Source: Deltaproteobacteria bacterium
Lineage (GTDB): Bacteria > Desulfobacterota > Desulfomonilia > UBA1062
DNA: 40,528 nucleotides
Direction: 5' to 3'
Assembly: GCA_011046135.1 (NCBI GenBank)
Contig: DSBG01000157.1
Coordinates: 1-40,528, forward strand
Shown: positions 1 to 8,375 of the stretch, one piece after another
How the letters are laid out: every line of letters starts with the position of its first letter
How positions within the stretch are numbered: position 1 is the stretch's first letter
Notes under the pieces: generated by a model
Told to the model about the DNA's origin: nothing
Seen by the model: the letters and a program-made list of their open reading frames with translations, nothing else
Database searches by the model: none
Program-made: the position numbers and the translations under genes

Positions 1-580
1 CATTCTGCATTCTAGTGACTATACGCTGTTTTCCTGTACGTACGCAAGAAGACAGTCTCTTGCTGGTCTGTGCCTGTCGACTTGTTTGGTATGGCTGCAC
101 AGCCTGCAAGGCACCGCTGTTTACAAAATAGAGCAGTATGAACTGATTTCAAGAGATGTTCCTGGTGATCCTTCGGTTGTTCACATCCAGATCCAGGCGA
201 AACTCCCGGTTTGTGATTGATCACGGATCTGAAATGGATTATAGAAAAACCAGTATCCATATATCAGAGGACTACAGTTCCATCGCACTGTTTCTCAAGC
301 AGAAACACATCGTACGTTTACCGGCGGTGGTTTTTTCAGTGGACATCATGCACGGGAAAGAACATGGCGCAGTAGCAGGACCTCTTGTCCTCATGTCGGA
401 TACAGTCTGTGTTCACAAGAGAGTTTGGTAGACGACAGGAGGAGATACACAGGATTCATCAGACGACTCGTCGAAACAGGTACGAAGATACCTTGTACGT
501 TGAAAAAAGCATCCAAGTCTGGAGATTGTTCGTTCTCGGCAGGAAGCAACCAGCATCTACGATACTACAAGGAGGCAGTC
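1..580. other. Stretch with no supportable gene
   Basis: No reading frame here has both a ribosome-binding site and recognisable protein character. The frames open on either strand give Arg/Ser/His-rich products without domain-like patterning. The acyl-CoA synthetase frame stays open back to 425, but that extension lacks the character of the family and the strong GGAGG lies just before 581. A GTGAT-TG-ATCAC inverted repeat sits at 213-224. The region may contain the promoter of the acyl-CoA synthetase gene, but no convincing -35/-10 pair was found. Confidence 0.5.
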
Positions 581-2380
581 ATGGGATATTCTGAAAAAAA
601 CGTCGCGGGAATTTTTCATAACAGAGCAGATCAGTATCAGTATGAGCCCTTCTTGAGGTTCAAAAAACAGGGCACGTATACCCCCATCAGCTGGAAAGAA
701 ATGCAGAACATGGTGATCAAAACCGGGTTGGGGCTCATGTCCCTGGGTGTCAAACAGAACGATCTGGTATCGATCTTTTCCGAGAACTGCTGGCAGTGGG
801 TCGTGGCAGATCTTGCCGTCCTGTCCATCGGCGCTTCAGATGTCCCCATCTATGCAACGAATTCAGGTTCTGAGGCAGCATACATCATCAACGACTCCAC
901 CGCAAACGTTGTCTTTGTTTCCGACGCAGACCACCTTGAACGACTCCTGAGCGTCAGAAAACAGATGAACAATCTCCAGCACATCATCAGCTTCGATCCC
1001 GTAACCACAGAGGATCCGACGATTATCCACATCGATCGACTCATGCAGATCGGAGAAGAATTCAAGGACAAAACCCTCTTCGAAACGAGGCTTCAGCAGA
1101 TCAAAGAAGATGATCTTGCAACGCTCATCTACACCTCGGGGACAACCGGTCAGCCCAAAGGGGTGATGCTCACCCATGCAAACTTTGTTGCAAACGTCAT
1201 GCAGTGCTATGCTTCACATCCCATCATCGATCACAGGGACACGTCCCTTGCCCTGCTGCCATGGAGCCATTCTCTTGGCAGAACGGTGTCTCTCTACCTC
1301 ATGATACACATCGGTGCAGTCATCAATCTTGCCGAGAATTTCTCCACGGTCCTGCAGAACATGCAGGAAGTTCGGCCAACCCTGGTCGTGAGTGTCCCGA
1401 GGCTCTTCGAGAAAATCCACGCCGGTGTTCTCTCTCAAGTCCAGAAGGCCCCGGCAATGAAGAAACGGCTGTTCGATTGGGCAATGAGTGTTGCAGACAG
1501 GGCCGTTGATTACCGTGTCCAGAACAGGAATCTCCCCGCCGTCCTCAAGATCCAGTACGACCTCGCGGAGATGCTCGTGTACTCAAAACTGAGGGGAGCC
1601 CTCGGCATGGACAGGATCAGAATATTCATCAGCGGAGGCGGTGCAATTGCCGTGGAGATCGATCGTTTCTTCAACTCCATAGGGGTACCGGTTCACAACG
1701 GCTACGGTCTCACCGAAACCAGTCCGGTTACCAATGTGAACAAATTCGATGCGTTCGAATTCGGGTCAGTTGGCCCTGCACTTCCCGACACGCAGATTGC
1801 CATTGCACAGGATGGGGAGATTCTCATCAAGGGACCCCAGGTCATGAAGGGCTATTTCAATAAACCTCAGGAGACGGCATCGAGTTTTACCGATGACGGT
1901 TGGTTCATGACCGGGGACATCGGCAGAATCGATGAGCAGGGGTGTTTGTTCATCACTGATCGGAAGAAAGATATCATTGTCACGTCGGGGGGGAAGAACA
2001 TCTCACCGCAGAACATCGAGAACACCCTGGTTTCGGATCTCCTTATAGAGCAGGCCGTGATCATCGGGGAGGGAAAGAAATTCCTCAGCTCACTGATTGT
2101 CCCGAACTTCGCCGAACTGAAGAACTACGCCAAAGAACAGGGTCTCTCCTTTGATACTCACGAGGATCTTATCAAGAAACCCGAAATCGTGAGGCTGTAT
2201 GAGGAGAAAATCACGCTCCTCATGAAGGAATACGCACGGGTGGAACAGATTCGAAAATTCACCCTGTTGCCCAGAGAATTCAGTATCGAGAATGGCGAAC
2301 TTACTCCCACCCTCAAGCTCAAACGAAAGGTCATCAATGAACTCTATAAAGAGAACATTGCAGCCATGTACACCGAATAG
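581..2380 (+). CDS. Long-chain fatty acid--CoA ligase (AMP-forming)
   Basis: Adenylate-forming enzyme of 599 residues, expected to activate a fatty acid with ATP to an acyl-AMP and then an acyl-CoA thioester. The AMP-binding P-loop signature YTSGTTGQPKG is at about residues 184-194. Further on are the GYGLTETSP motif, the hinge-region TGDIG and the DRKKDIIVTSGGKNISP motif typical of FadD/FACS-type ligases. The length fits bacterial long-chain ligases, which run to about 600. The start at 581 is chosen because GGAGG lies 5 bases upstream; the frame stays open to 425 but that part does not look like the family. A strong terminator follows the stop, so the gene is probably transcribed alone. Substrate chain length cannot be read from the sequence; other acyl or aryl acids remain possible. 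Confidence 0.92.
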   Translation: MGYSEKNVAGIFHNRADQYQYEPFLRFKKQGTYTPISWKEMQNMVIKTGLGLMSLGVKQNDLVSIFSENCWQWVVADLAVLSIGASDVPIYATNSGSEAAYIINDSTANVVFVSDADHLERLLSVRKQMNNLQHIISFDPVTTEDPTIIHIDRLMQIGEEFKDKTLFETRLQQIKEDDLATLIYTSGTTGQPKGVMLTHANFVANVMQCYASHPIIDHRDTSLALLPWSHSLGRTVSLYLMIHIGAVINLAENFSTVLQNMQEVRPTLVVSVPRLFEKIHAGVLSQVQKAPAMKKRLFDWAMSVADRAVDYRVQNRNLPAVLKIQYDLAEMLVYSKLRGALGMDRIRIFISGGGAIAVEIDRFFNSIGVPVHNGYGLTETSPVTNVNKFDAFEFGSVGPALPDTQIAIAQDGEILIKGPQVMKGYFNKPQETASSFTDDGWFMTGDIGRIDEQGCLFITDRKKDIIVTSGGKNISPQNIENTLVSDLLIEQAVIIGEGKKFLSSLIVPNFAELKNYAKEQGLSFDTHEDLIKKPEIVRLYEEKITLLMKEYARVEQIRKFTLLPREFSIENGELTPTLKLKRKVINELYKENIAAMYTE

Positions 2381-2387
2381 CGTACAC

Positions 2388-2426
2388 CGGGCAGGGGGCT
2401 CTCTCCCCCTGCCCGAATAAATTTCT
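2388..2426 (+). terminator. Rho-independent terminator after acyl-CoA ligase
   Basis: A perfect 11-bp GC-rich stem (2388-2398 with 2405-2415, arm CGGGCAGGGGG) closes a 6-base loop. It is followed by an A/T-rich tail including ATTTCTTT. It begins 7 bases after the acyl-CoA ligase stop and separates that gene from nrdD. Confidence 0.85.
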
Positions 2427-2444
2427 TTCCACATCACTTTTTAC

Positions 2445-2474
2445 TTGCATTCCCGGGTTATTGTCCTATATATA
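2445..2474 (+). promoter_or_regulatory. Probable nrdD promoter overlapping the first NrdR box
   Basis: TTGCAT at 2445-2450 is followed after 16 to 18 bases by TATATA at 2467-2474. This gives a plausible sigma-70-type promoter whose -10 element lies inside the upstream NrdR box. Repressor binding there would be expected to exclude RNA polymerase. Confidence 0.5.
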
Positions 2475-2509
2475 GTACTTTGTTTGCCGATTACCACCAT
2501 ATATAGTAC
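2463..2509. promoter_or_regulatory. Pair of NrdR boxes upstream of nrdD
   Basis: Two copies of ATATATAGTAC lie at 2468-2478 and 2499-2509, exactly 31 bp apart (three helical turns). In 16-bp register they cover 2463-2478 and 2494-2509. They match the core of the known NrdR consensus (acaCwATATaTwGtgt) in the central C/TATATATAGT part, with weaker outer bases. Paired boxes at this spacing are the hallmark of NrdR, the ATP/dATP-sensing repressor of ribonucleotide reductase genes. nrdR itself is not in the window. The nrdD start codon is 15 bases after the second box. Confidence 0.85.
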
Positions 2510-2523
2510 ATTGGGAGGGTGTT

Positions 2524-4737
2524 ATGTTTTCTAAGATAATCAAGCGGGATGGAAGGTATGCCACGTTCGATGCCTCAAAGATAACCTTAGCAATAGCCAA
2601 GGCCGGCAAGGCCACCGTCGAGTTCGATGAACTCGTCGCTCACAGGCTCACGCTCAAGGTCCTTGCGATTGCAGGGCAAGCAATAACGGATATTCCCACC
2701 GTTGAGGAGATCCAGGATATCGTCGAGGAAATCCTCCTTTCTTCACCCTACCGGAAAACAGCCAAGGCGTATATCATCTACCGCGATCAGCATGCAAAAA
2801 TCCGGGAAATCAAAGCTGGGATCGGAGTGGACCTCATCGATCAGTACCTGGGAAAACTTGACTGGCAGGTAAATGAGAACAGCAACATGGCCTTCTCTCT
2901 CCAGGGGCTGAACAACTATCTCTCTTCAGAAATCAGCAAAATCTACTGGCTCAACAAGATCTATCCGCCGGAAGTACGGGATTCCCATTCGGAAGGGGAC
3001 TTCCATATCCACGATTTGAACATTATTTCTGTCTACTGCGTGGGGTGGGATCTCTATGACCTCCTGGTCCAGGGATTCAAGGGGGCAGCAGGGAAGGTGG
3101 AGAGCCGTCCGGCACGTCACTTTCGAACAGCCCTTGGCCAGATCGTGAATTTTTTCTACACCCTCCAGGGAGAGGCAGCGGGGGCCCAGGCCTTCTCGAA
3201 TTTTGACACCCTGCTCGCACCGTTCATCAGGTATGACAATCTGGATTACACCCAGGTGAAACAGGCTCTCCAGGAATTCATCTTCAACATCAATGTTCCC
3301 ACCCGGGTTGGTTTTCAGACCCCGTTCACCAATGTAACCCTGGACCTCGAGGTGCCTTCCTATCTGGCAAATCAGCCCGTGATCATCGGTGGAAAGCCGC
3401 AGAACACAACCTACGGGGAATTCCAGGAAGAAATGGAGATCTTCAACAAGGCCTTTGTCGAGGTGATGGCGGCCGGGGACGCGAAGGGTCGCGTATTCAC
3501 GTTTCCGATCCCGACGTACAACATCACGAAGGACTTCAACTGGGACAACGAACATCTGACACACCTGTGGGAAATGACCGCCAAGTATGGGGTCCCGTAT
3601 TTTTCCAACTTCATCAATTCGGACATGGACCCGGAAGATGCACGGAGCATGTGCTGCAGGCTCAGGATTGACAATCGCGAACTCACACTCAGAGGAGGAG
3701 GGCTCTTCGGATCGAATCCTCTGACTGGGTCCATCGGAGTCGTCACGATCAATCTCCCGAGAATCGGCTATTTGAGCAAGGACAGAAAGGAGTTTCTCTC
3801 CCGGCTGGAAAAGCTCATCGATATCGCATCCAACAGTCTCGAGATAAAACGCAAAGTTCTGGAGAGCTTTACCGACAACAACCTCTACCCCTACACCAAA
3901 CACTACCTTTCCGGGATCAAGCAACGGTTCGGTGAATACTGGAAGAACCACTTTTCCACCATCGGTATTCTGGGGATGAACGAGGCGTGCATGAACCTCA
4001 TCGGTACCGATATCGCGAATGAACGCGGGAGAGAATTTGCCCTCATGGTGAGCGATTTCATCAGGGGAAAGCTCCTCGAGCTCCAGGAGAAGACCGGAAA
4101 CAACTATAACTTTGAAGCGACGCCTGCCGAGGGAACCTCCTACAGAATGGCACGGATCGACAAGAACAGGTATCCGGACATCGTGTGCGCCAACGAGGCA
4201 TCCTACCGTGAAGGTCACGAACCCTACTACACGAATTCAACTCAGCTGCCAGTCAATTACACCGATGATATTTTCGAGGCGCTGGATCTCCAGGATGAGA
4301 TCCAGGCAAAATACACCGGCGGTACGGTCTTCCACATCTTTGCGGGGGAGCGTGTGGATGACCCTGAAGTGATCAAGACCTTGGTGAGAAAGATCTGCCT
4401 CTCCTACAAGATGCCGTACTTCACCTTCAGCCCGACCTTCAGCGTCTGTCCAAGCCATGGGTATCTCTCCGGAAACAAGGATTCCTGCCCGACATGCGGT
4501 GAAGCCACGGAGGTCTACTCCCGGGTGGTGGGGTACCTCAGGCCGATAGCCCAGTGGAACAACGGTAAACAGGAGGAGTTTATCAACAGGAAGTCTTTCA
4601 AAATGGCATCCGAGGAAACGAAACAGGAAACCCTCTCCAGTCAGCTCTTTCCCCCTGATCGCACGGCAGAGTGTTCCAGTGAAGGGTCCTTCCACGAAAA
4701 ACCCGAACACAAAGAGCAGTCGGCCAGATCGGTATAG
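2524..4737 (+). CDS. nrdD: Anaerobic (class III) ribonucleoside-triphosphate reductase
   Basis: Glycyl-radical enzyme of 737 residues that reduces ribonucleotides to deoxyribonucleotides under anoxic conditions. Residues 1 to about 95 form an ATP-cone allosteric domain (KIIKRDGR start, SSPYRKTAKAYIIYR end). The catalytic barrel contains the RSMCCRLRIDNREL stretch. The C-terminal zinc site is C642-P-S-H645 with C655 and C658, and the radical glycine is G670 in RVVGYL. The start follows GGGAGGG at a good distance and two NrdR boxes. About 45 polar residues follow the usual end of the glycyl-radical domain (after INRKSF); this tail looks unstructured and family-atypical. The activase gene nrdG lies about 760 bp downstream with a reverse-strand gene between them. 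Confidence 0.97.
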   Translation: MFSKIIKRDGRYATFDASKITLAIAKAGKATVEFDELVAHRLTLKVLAIAGQAITDIPTVEEIQDIVEEILLSSPYRKTAKAYIIYRDQHAKIREIKAGIGVDLIDQYLGKLDWQVNENSNMAFSLQGLNNYLSSEISKIYWLNKIYPPEVRDSHSEGDFHIHDLNIISVYCVGWDLYDLLVQGFKGAAGKVESRPARHFRTALGQIVNFFYTLQGEAAGAQAFSNFDTLLAPFIRYDNLDYTQVKQALQEFIFNINVPTRVGFQTPFTNVTLDLEVPSYLANQPVIIGGKPQNTTYGEFQEEMEIFNKAFVEVMAAGDAKGRVFTFPIPTYNITKDFNWDNEHLTHLWEMTAKYGVPYFSNFINSDMDPEDARSMCCRLRIDNRELTLRGGGLFGSNPLTGSIGVVTINLPRIGYLSKDRKEFLSRLEKLIDIASNSLEIKRKVLESFTDNNLYPYTKHYLSGIKQRFGEYWKNHFSTIGILGMNEACMNLIGTDIANERGREFALMVSDFIRGKLLELQEKTGNNYNFEATPAEGTSYRMARIDKNRYPDIVCANEASYREGHEPYYTNSTQLPVNYTDDIFEALDLQDEIQAKYTGGTVFHIFAGERVDDPEVIKTLVRKICLSYKMPYFTFSPTFSVCPSHGYLSGNKDSCPTCGEATEVYSRVVGYLRPIAQWNNGKQEEFINRKSFKMASEETKQETLSSQLFPPDRTAECSSEGSFHEKPEHKEQSARSV

Positions 4738-4811
4738 GGGGAGAATGACACAGGGGCAGGGCGTGCTGCGGTACAGGTGTTCAGAAAACGCACCTGGAGT
4801 GTGCTCGCACG

Positions 4812-5198
4812 TTAGTCCTTCCTCAGCGCGCGATCGAGCACTTCGCGCAACTCCTCCAGCTTGAAAGGCTTCCGTACGACTCCGCTGAACCCATATGCGG
4901 AACAATCGGTCATGACTGGATCGTTTGAATATCCGCTGGAGACGAGTGCTGTTATGCCCGGATCTATTCCCATAAGCTCCTTGATGGCTTCTTTCCCACC
5001 CATACCGCCAGGGATGCTGAGGTCCATAATGATCGCGTCGTACGGAGATCCAGCCTGTTGTGCCTCTGCATACATCTCTATGGCTTCGGTTCCGTCTGAA
5101 GCGAGATCAACGTCATAATTCAGAAAATCGAGCATGCTGCTAACCACATCCCTGATGATTTCTTCGTCGTCCATAACAAGTATACGACCTATCGCCAT
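4812..5198 (-). CDS. Single-domain response regulator (CheY-like receiver)
   Basis: A 128-residue stand-alone receiver domain with no output domain. The acidic pair is D10-D11 (VMDDEE), the predicted phospho-acceptor is D59 (IIMDLSIPGG), and the conserved KPF lysine is near residue 110. The start at 5198 is chosen because AGGAGG lies about 9 bases upstream; the frame is open further upstream but without a site. It resembles the C-terminal receiver domains of the two hybrid kinases encoded on the same strand at 6307-10631, so it may be the diffusible end point of the same phosphorelay (inference). It sits between nrdD and nrdG on the opposite strand. Its output partner is unknown. Confidence 0.88.
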   Translation of the reverse strand: MAIGRILVMDDEEIIRDVVSSMLDFLNYDVDLASDGTEAIEMYAEAQQAGSPYDAIIMDLSIPGGMGGKEAIKELMGIDPGITALVSSGYSNDPVMTDCSAYGFSGVVRKPFKLEELREVLDRALRKD

Positions 5199-5270
5199 TG
5201 TGACAGCTCCTCCTGCGTTCGATATGATGTCCTTCAAAGGCTCCTTCGTCTCCTGGGAGGGAAATCTTGA

Positions 5271-5420
5271 ATGTATGGAGGAGATTATCCCGTGACAGAC
5301 GTTGTGACCCGTTCCCTGTATGTCCATGTCAACGGCACGTTGCCCGGGGACGTGGCAGAGATGAGACTTCCGTTGCTGAGTTCACGATCCGGGATTCTCC
5401 ATCATGGGGTAAGAGGATGA
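5271..5420 (+). CDS. Possible small protein (49 aa), unknown
   Basis: A short frame starts at ATG 5271, preceded by GGGAGGG about 9 bases upstream, and ends at TGA 5418-5420. A second in-frame start (GTG 5292) also has a GGAGGAG site. The product begins MYGGDYPVTDVV and ends GILHHGVRG; no known motif, signal peptide or membrane segment is apparent. It lies upstream of nrdG on the same strand. Support is only the ribosome-binding site and the otherwise empty gap, so it may be spurious. Confidence 0.3.
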   Translation: MYGGDYPVTDVVTRSLYVHVNGTLPGDVAEMRLPLLSSRSGILHHGVRG

Positions 5421-5425
5421 ACTAT

Positions 5426-5454
5426 TTGACAACAGATTCAGAATTGTTCATTCT
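5426..5454 (+). promoter_or_regulatory. Possible nrdG promoter
   Basis: TTGACA at 5426-5431 is a perfect -35. The base 17 further on begins CATTCT, a weak -10 with 3 of 6 matches. It would place the transcript start about 40 bases before nrdG. A promoter here would explain how nrdG is expressed despite the reverse-strand gene separating it from nrdD. Confidence 0.25.
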
Positions 5455-5499
5455 TCACTCCATGAGTTTCGTGATCAAGCTGGCATGGGGACAGGAGAG

Positions 5500-6189
5500 A
5501 TGAAGATTGCCCATGTTCAAAAAACCTCCTTCATCGATTATCCCGGTAAGATCAGTGCCGTCATCTTCACCCGGGGATGCAATTTCAGATGTCCCTACTG
5601 TCACAATCCTGAACTGGTGGACCCGGCTCGATTTACCCCGCTTATTGTGAAGGAGGAAGTGCTCTCTTTCCTGGAGAAACGCAGAGGAAAACTCGACGGT
5701 GTTGTCATCACAGGGGGTGAGCCTCTGCTTCAGGACGGTCTGCTGGAATTTTTACGGCGCATAAAATCAAAAGGATTTCAGGTGAAGCTCGACACAAACG
5801 GTTCTCGACCGCGACAGCTCCGTGAGGCAATTAGGTTGTCTCTGGTCGATTTTATTGCCATGGACATCAAGGCTCCCCTTGAACGCTATTACCAGATTGC
5901 AGGGTCCCTTGTGAACGTGAGCGAAATAAGATCCAGCATCGAACTCATCATGGGCTCTTCTCTGCCCCATGAATTCAGGACAACCATTGCGAGATCTCTC
6001 CTGTCACCGGACGACATCGTGCAGATTGCAAAGATGATACGGGGCGCCTCACAGTACGTGCTGCAGAAATTTGTGCCGTCAAAACATGTGGATCCATCCT
6101 TTCTGTCTGAAAAATCCTTCACTCAGGAGGAGATCGAACTCATCCTCGATCAGATCAGACCCATGGTGGATCGCTGCAGTGCCCGGTGA
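5500..6189 (+). CDS. nrdG: Anaerobic ribonucleoside-triphosphate reductase activating protein (radical SAM)
   Basis: Radical-SAM activase of 229 residues that installs the glycyl radical on NrdD using S-adenosylmethionine and a [4Fe-4S] cluster. The cluster ligands form C27-NFR-C31-PY-C34, preceded by QKTSFIDYPGKI, which is typical of the NrdG-like activase family that pairs with ATP-cone NrdD. The glycine-rich VVITGGEPLL motif follows at about residue 70. ATG 5500 is chosen because the protein then begins MKIAHVQKTS as in relatives. AGGAG at 5493-5497 is unusually close, and ATG 5485 five codons earlier has no site at all. Its partner nrdD is encoded upstream on the same strand. Confidence 0.93.
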   Translation: MKIAHVQKTSFIDYPGKISAVIFTRGCNFRCPYCHNPELVDPARFTPLIVKEEVLSFLEKRRGKLDGVVITGGEPLLQDGLLEFLRRIKSKGFQVKLDTNGSRPRQLREAIRLSLVDFIAMDIKAPLERYYQIAGSLVNVSEIRSSIELIMGSSLPHEFRTTIARSLLSPDDIVQIAKMIRGASQYVLQKFVPSKHVDPSFLSEKSFTQEEIELILDQIRPMVDRCSAR

Positions 6190-6243
6190 TAGGTTCAGGA
6201 GAAGGATCACTGGTGCCTGCGTTTTCTTTTCTGCTGCGGGTAG

Positions 6244-6266
6244 CCGGTGTGGGGAACACCGGGTTT
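6244..6266. terminator. Possible terminator between nrdG and the hybrid kinase
   Basis: A 7-bp stem (CCGGTGT 6244-6250 with ACACCGG 6256-6262) closes a 5-base GGGGA loop between two convergent genes. The following GTTTC is a poor U-tract, so termination activity is uncertain. No other hairpin stands out in this gap. Confidence 0.35.
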
Positions 6267-6306
6267 CACGTAATACGTTTAAGCGTCTCCCTGCTTGTAC
6301 AAACCG

Positions 6307-8235
6307 TCAGTTCTGGAGCAGCGTGTGAACTTTTTCAAGCAGCTCTCCGGGAAGAAACGGTTTCTGCAGAAACACAACGTCTCCGATTTCAGAACGTTTG
6401 ATCGTTTCTTCCCCGTACCCTGACATGAACATCACCTTGACATGGGGCCAGAGTGAAAGCATCTTTTTCGAGAGCATCTTCCCGTCTATTCTCCGCATGA
6501 CCATGTCCGTGATCAGGAGATCGATTCTTCCATCGTGTTGTCTCGCCAACTGAAGAGCATCCCCTCCATTACAGGCTGTCAGGGTTATGTGCCCTTCCTG
6601 TCTGAGGATTTCACTGACCAGCTCGCGAACCGTATCGTCGTCTTCCACTACAAGGATGGTCTTGGCCTCCGGCAACAATTCCCGGACCACGTTCTCCGTA
6701 GTTGTTTTCACAGTGACCTGCTTTTCTGGTGCCGTGGCAAGGGGAAGGAACATCCTGAAGCATGAACCCGTTTCAGGAGTTCTCTCTACTATGAGGGTAC
6801 CACCGCAGGATTTGATGATGTTTCTCACTGTCCACAACCCCAGGGTCTTCCCAGAACGGTTCTCAGAGAGGAAGGGATCAAAGACCTGCTCGATCATCTC
6901 TTCCGACATGCCTTTACCTGTATGCTTGAGGGAAACGAGGACATACGTGCCAGGTGATACTGAGGAATACTGCTGAGAGTTCGAAGGACCGATGGTGATC
7001 AGTTCGGATGTGATGGTAACTTCTCCCTGATCCATGGATTCTTTTGCGTGCATGGCGAGATTGATGAGGATGCTGTCGAAGCTTTGTAAATCAATGTTCA
7101 CCAAGCTCTCCTCGGGGCATAGGGAGATGGTTAGCCGGTTGGGTTCACCGATGAGGTGCATGAGAATGGGTTCCTGGTTCATCAGTTCAGCATTGATATC
7201 CAACTCCGTGGTTTCTTTTCTGAATTTTTTGCTGAAATCAAGGAGTTTCTGGGTGAGACGAGAAGCCTGGTTCCCGGCCTGGTGAATCTGGTTTATCTTG
7301 GAAAACAGGGGAGTGTTCTCATCCATGGATACCTTGATGATCTCGGAGTATCCGTTGATTACCGTAAGCAAGTTATTGAAGTCATGGGCAAACCCTCCGG
7401 CAAGCTGACCGATGGTATCGATCGTCGCGTTCTGCAAGAGATGCTGCTCCTGAATCTTCTGGTCGATCATGTCCATGGCCTGGTACTGGAAAGACACAAC
7501 AGCATCGTCCACGATGATGGGTCTTCCGCTGACGAGCAGGTACTTGATTTTTCCGTCCCCCGTGATCATACGGATATCATAGGAGACCTCCCGCTTTTCC
7601 AGCATGCTCTTTTTCCACAACGACACGACCTTGCCCCGGTCGTCTTTATGGACAAACTCCAGGATGTTCCTCCCCTTGAGCGTTTCAGGGGTGTACTGGT
7701 CGCCGAAGAACAGCTCGATGGCCTTGTTGTTGATCAGGGTGATGAACCCGTGTGCATCAGTGACTGCGGACATGGCGGATGCATTCTCGAACAGTTCCTG
7801 AAAAAAAACCTTTTCTCTTTCTGTTGTGCCGTGAGTGCTCACCGGGGTGGAGATATCAATTTGCAGGCAGCAGACAGCACGAACAGACCCACCGTGTATG
7901 ATGGGAAAGCGTGAAGCGAGGAAATGGTTCTTCTCAGAATCATCATGAAGGGTGTTTTCATGGAAAGCCTGCGTGCCTTGTTCTTCACGAACGACCACGG
8001 CGTCACTTTCTTCCCGCTGCACGGAATGTTCATCACGGAACAACTCGGTGTCACGACGCCGAAGTATTGCTTCAAGCGATTCAGCCCCGATTGAGTCAAG
8101 ATGCCGCTGGTTTGCCCACAGGTAGCGAAGATCTCTGTCTTTCACGTAGATGATCGCGCCCGGACAATCGAAGATTTCCCTCACTCCTTTTTCACTCTCA
8201 GTACAGGGTACATCGATAAGATGCTTCCGGGTCAT
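6307..8235 (-). CDS. PAS hybrid sensor histidine kinase with degenerate ATP-binding domain
   Basis: Cytoplasmic hybrid kinase of 642 residues with no membrane segment. Order: PAS-like (about 15-130), PAS (145-260), HisKA dimerisation with H284 in GFAHDFNNLL, HATPase-like (380-502) and a receiver (525-640) with phospho-acceptor D577 and K625. The catalytic domain is eroded. The N-box reads LINLAMHAKESM, with His where the Mg-binding Asn belongs (residue 396). G1 reads KHTGKGM, with His for the adenine-binding Asp (438). G2 reads GKTLGLWTV instead of GTGLGLS. ATP binding is therefore doubtful while the phospho-accepting His and Asp are kept, so it may act as a phosphatase or phosphotransfer partner (inference). 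The start at 8235 follows AAGAAGG at 7 bases. It lies 140 bases downstream of the intact kinase at 8376-10631. Confidence 0.9.
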   Translation of the reverse strand: MTRKHLIDVPCTESEKGVREIFDCPGAIIYVKDRDLRYLWANQRHLDSIGAESLEAILRRRDTELFRDEHSVQREESDAVVVREEQGTQAFHENTLHDDSEKNHFLASRFPIIHGGSVRAVCCLQIDISTPVSTHGTTEREKVFFQELFENASAMSAVTDAHGFITLINNKAIELFFGDQYTPETLKGRNILEFVHKDDRGKVVSLWKKSMLEKREVSYDIRMITGDGKIKYLLVSGRPIIVDDAVVSFQYQAMDMIDQKIQEQHLLQNATIDTIGQLAGGFAHDFNNLLTVINGYSEIIKVSMDENTPLFSKINQIHQAGNQASRLTQKLLDFSKKFRKETTELDINAELMNQEPILMHLIGEPNRLTISLCPEESLVNIDLQSFDSILINLAMHAKESMDQGEVTITSELITIGPSNSQQYSSVSPGTYVLVSLKHTGKGMSEEMIEQVFDPFLSENRSGKTLGLWTVRNIIKSCGGTLIVERTPETGSCFRMFLPLATAPEKQVTVKTTTENVVRELLPEAKTILVVEDDDTVRELVSEILRQEGHITLTACNGGDALQLARQHDGRIDLLITDMVMRRIDGKMLSKKMLSLWPHVKVMFMSGYGEETIKRSEIGDVVFLQKPFLPGELLEKVHTLLQN

Positions 8236-8375
8236 GTCTGTGCCTTCTTTCGCCAAGCCCAATACAGCAGGTGCGGCTCAGATACTGCCAGTTGTATCGG
8301 CATCGCTTCTCCCGAATATGAGCTTGGTGCACAGCGTTGAGAAAGACATCGAGATTCCATCCTGTATGTCACCAT

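Noticed and set aside
213-224. GTGAT-TG-ATCAC inverted repeat, first thought to be a CRP/FNR-like operator
   Set aside because: The half-site spacing (2 bases between arms) fits neither the CRP nor the FNR consensus, and no promoter is evident beside it.
156-431. 91-codon forward frame near the window start
   Set aside because: No ribosome-binding site, no domain-like pattern, and other frames of similar length overlap it.
2926-4218. 430-codon open frame antisense to nrdD
   Set aside because: It lies wholly inside a gene with clear catalytic motifs, has no plausible ribosome-binding site or domain, and its composition is what a codon-biased antisense frame gives.
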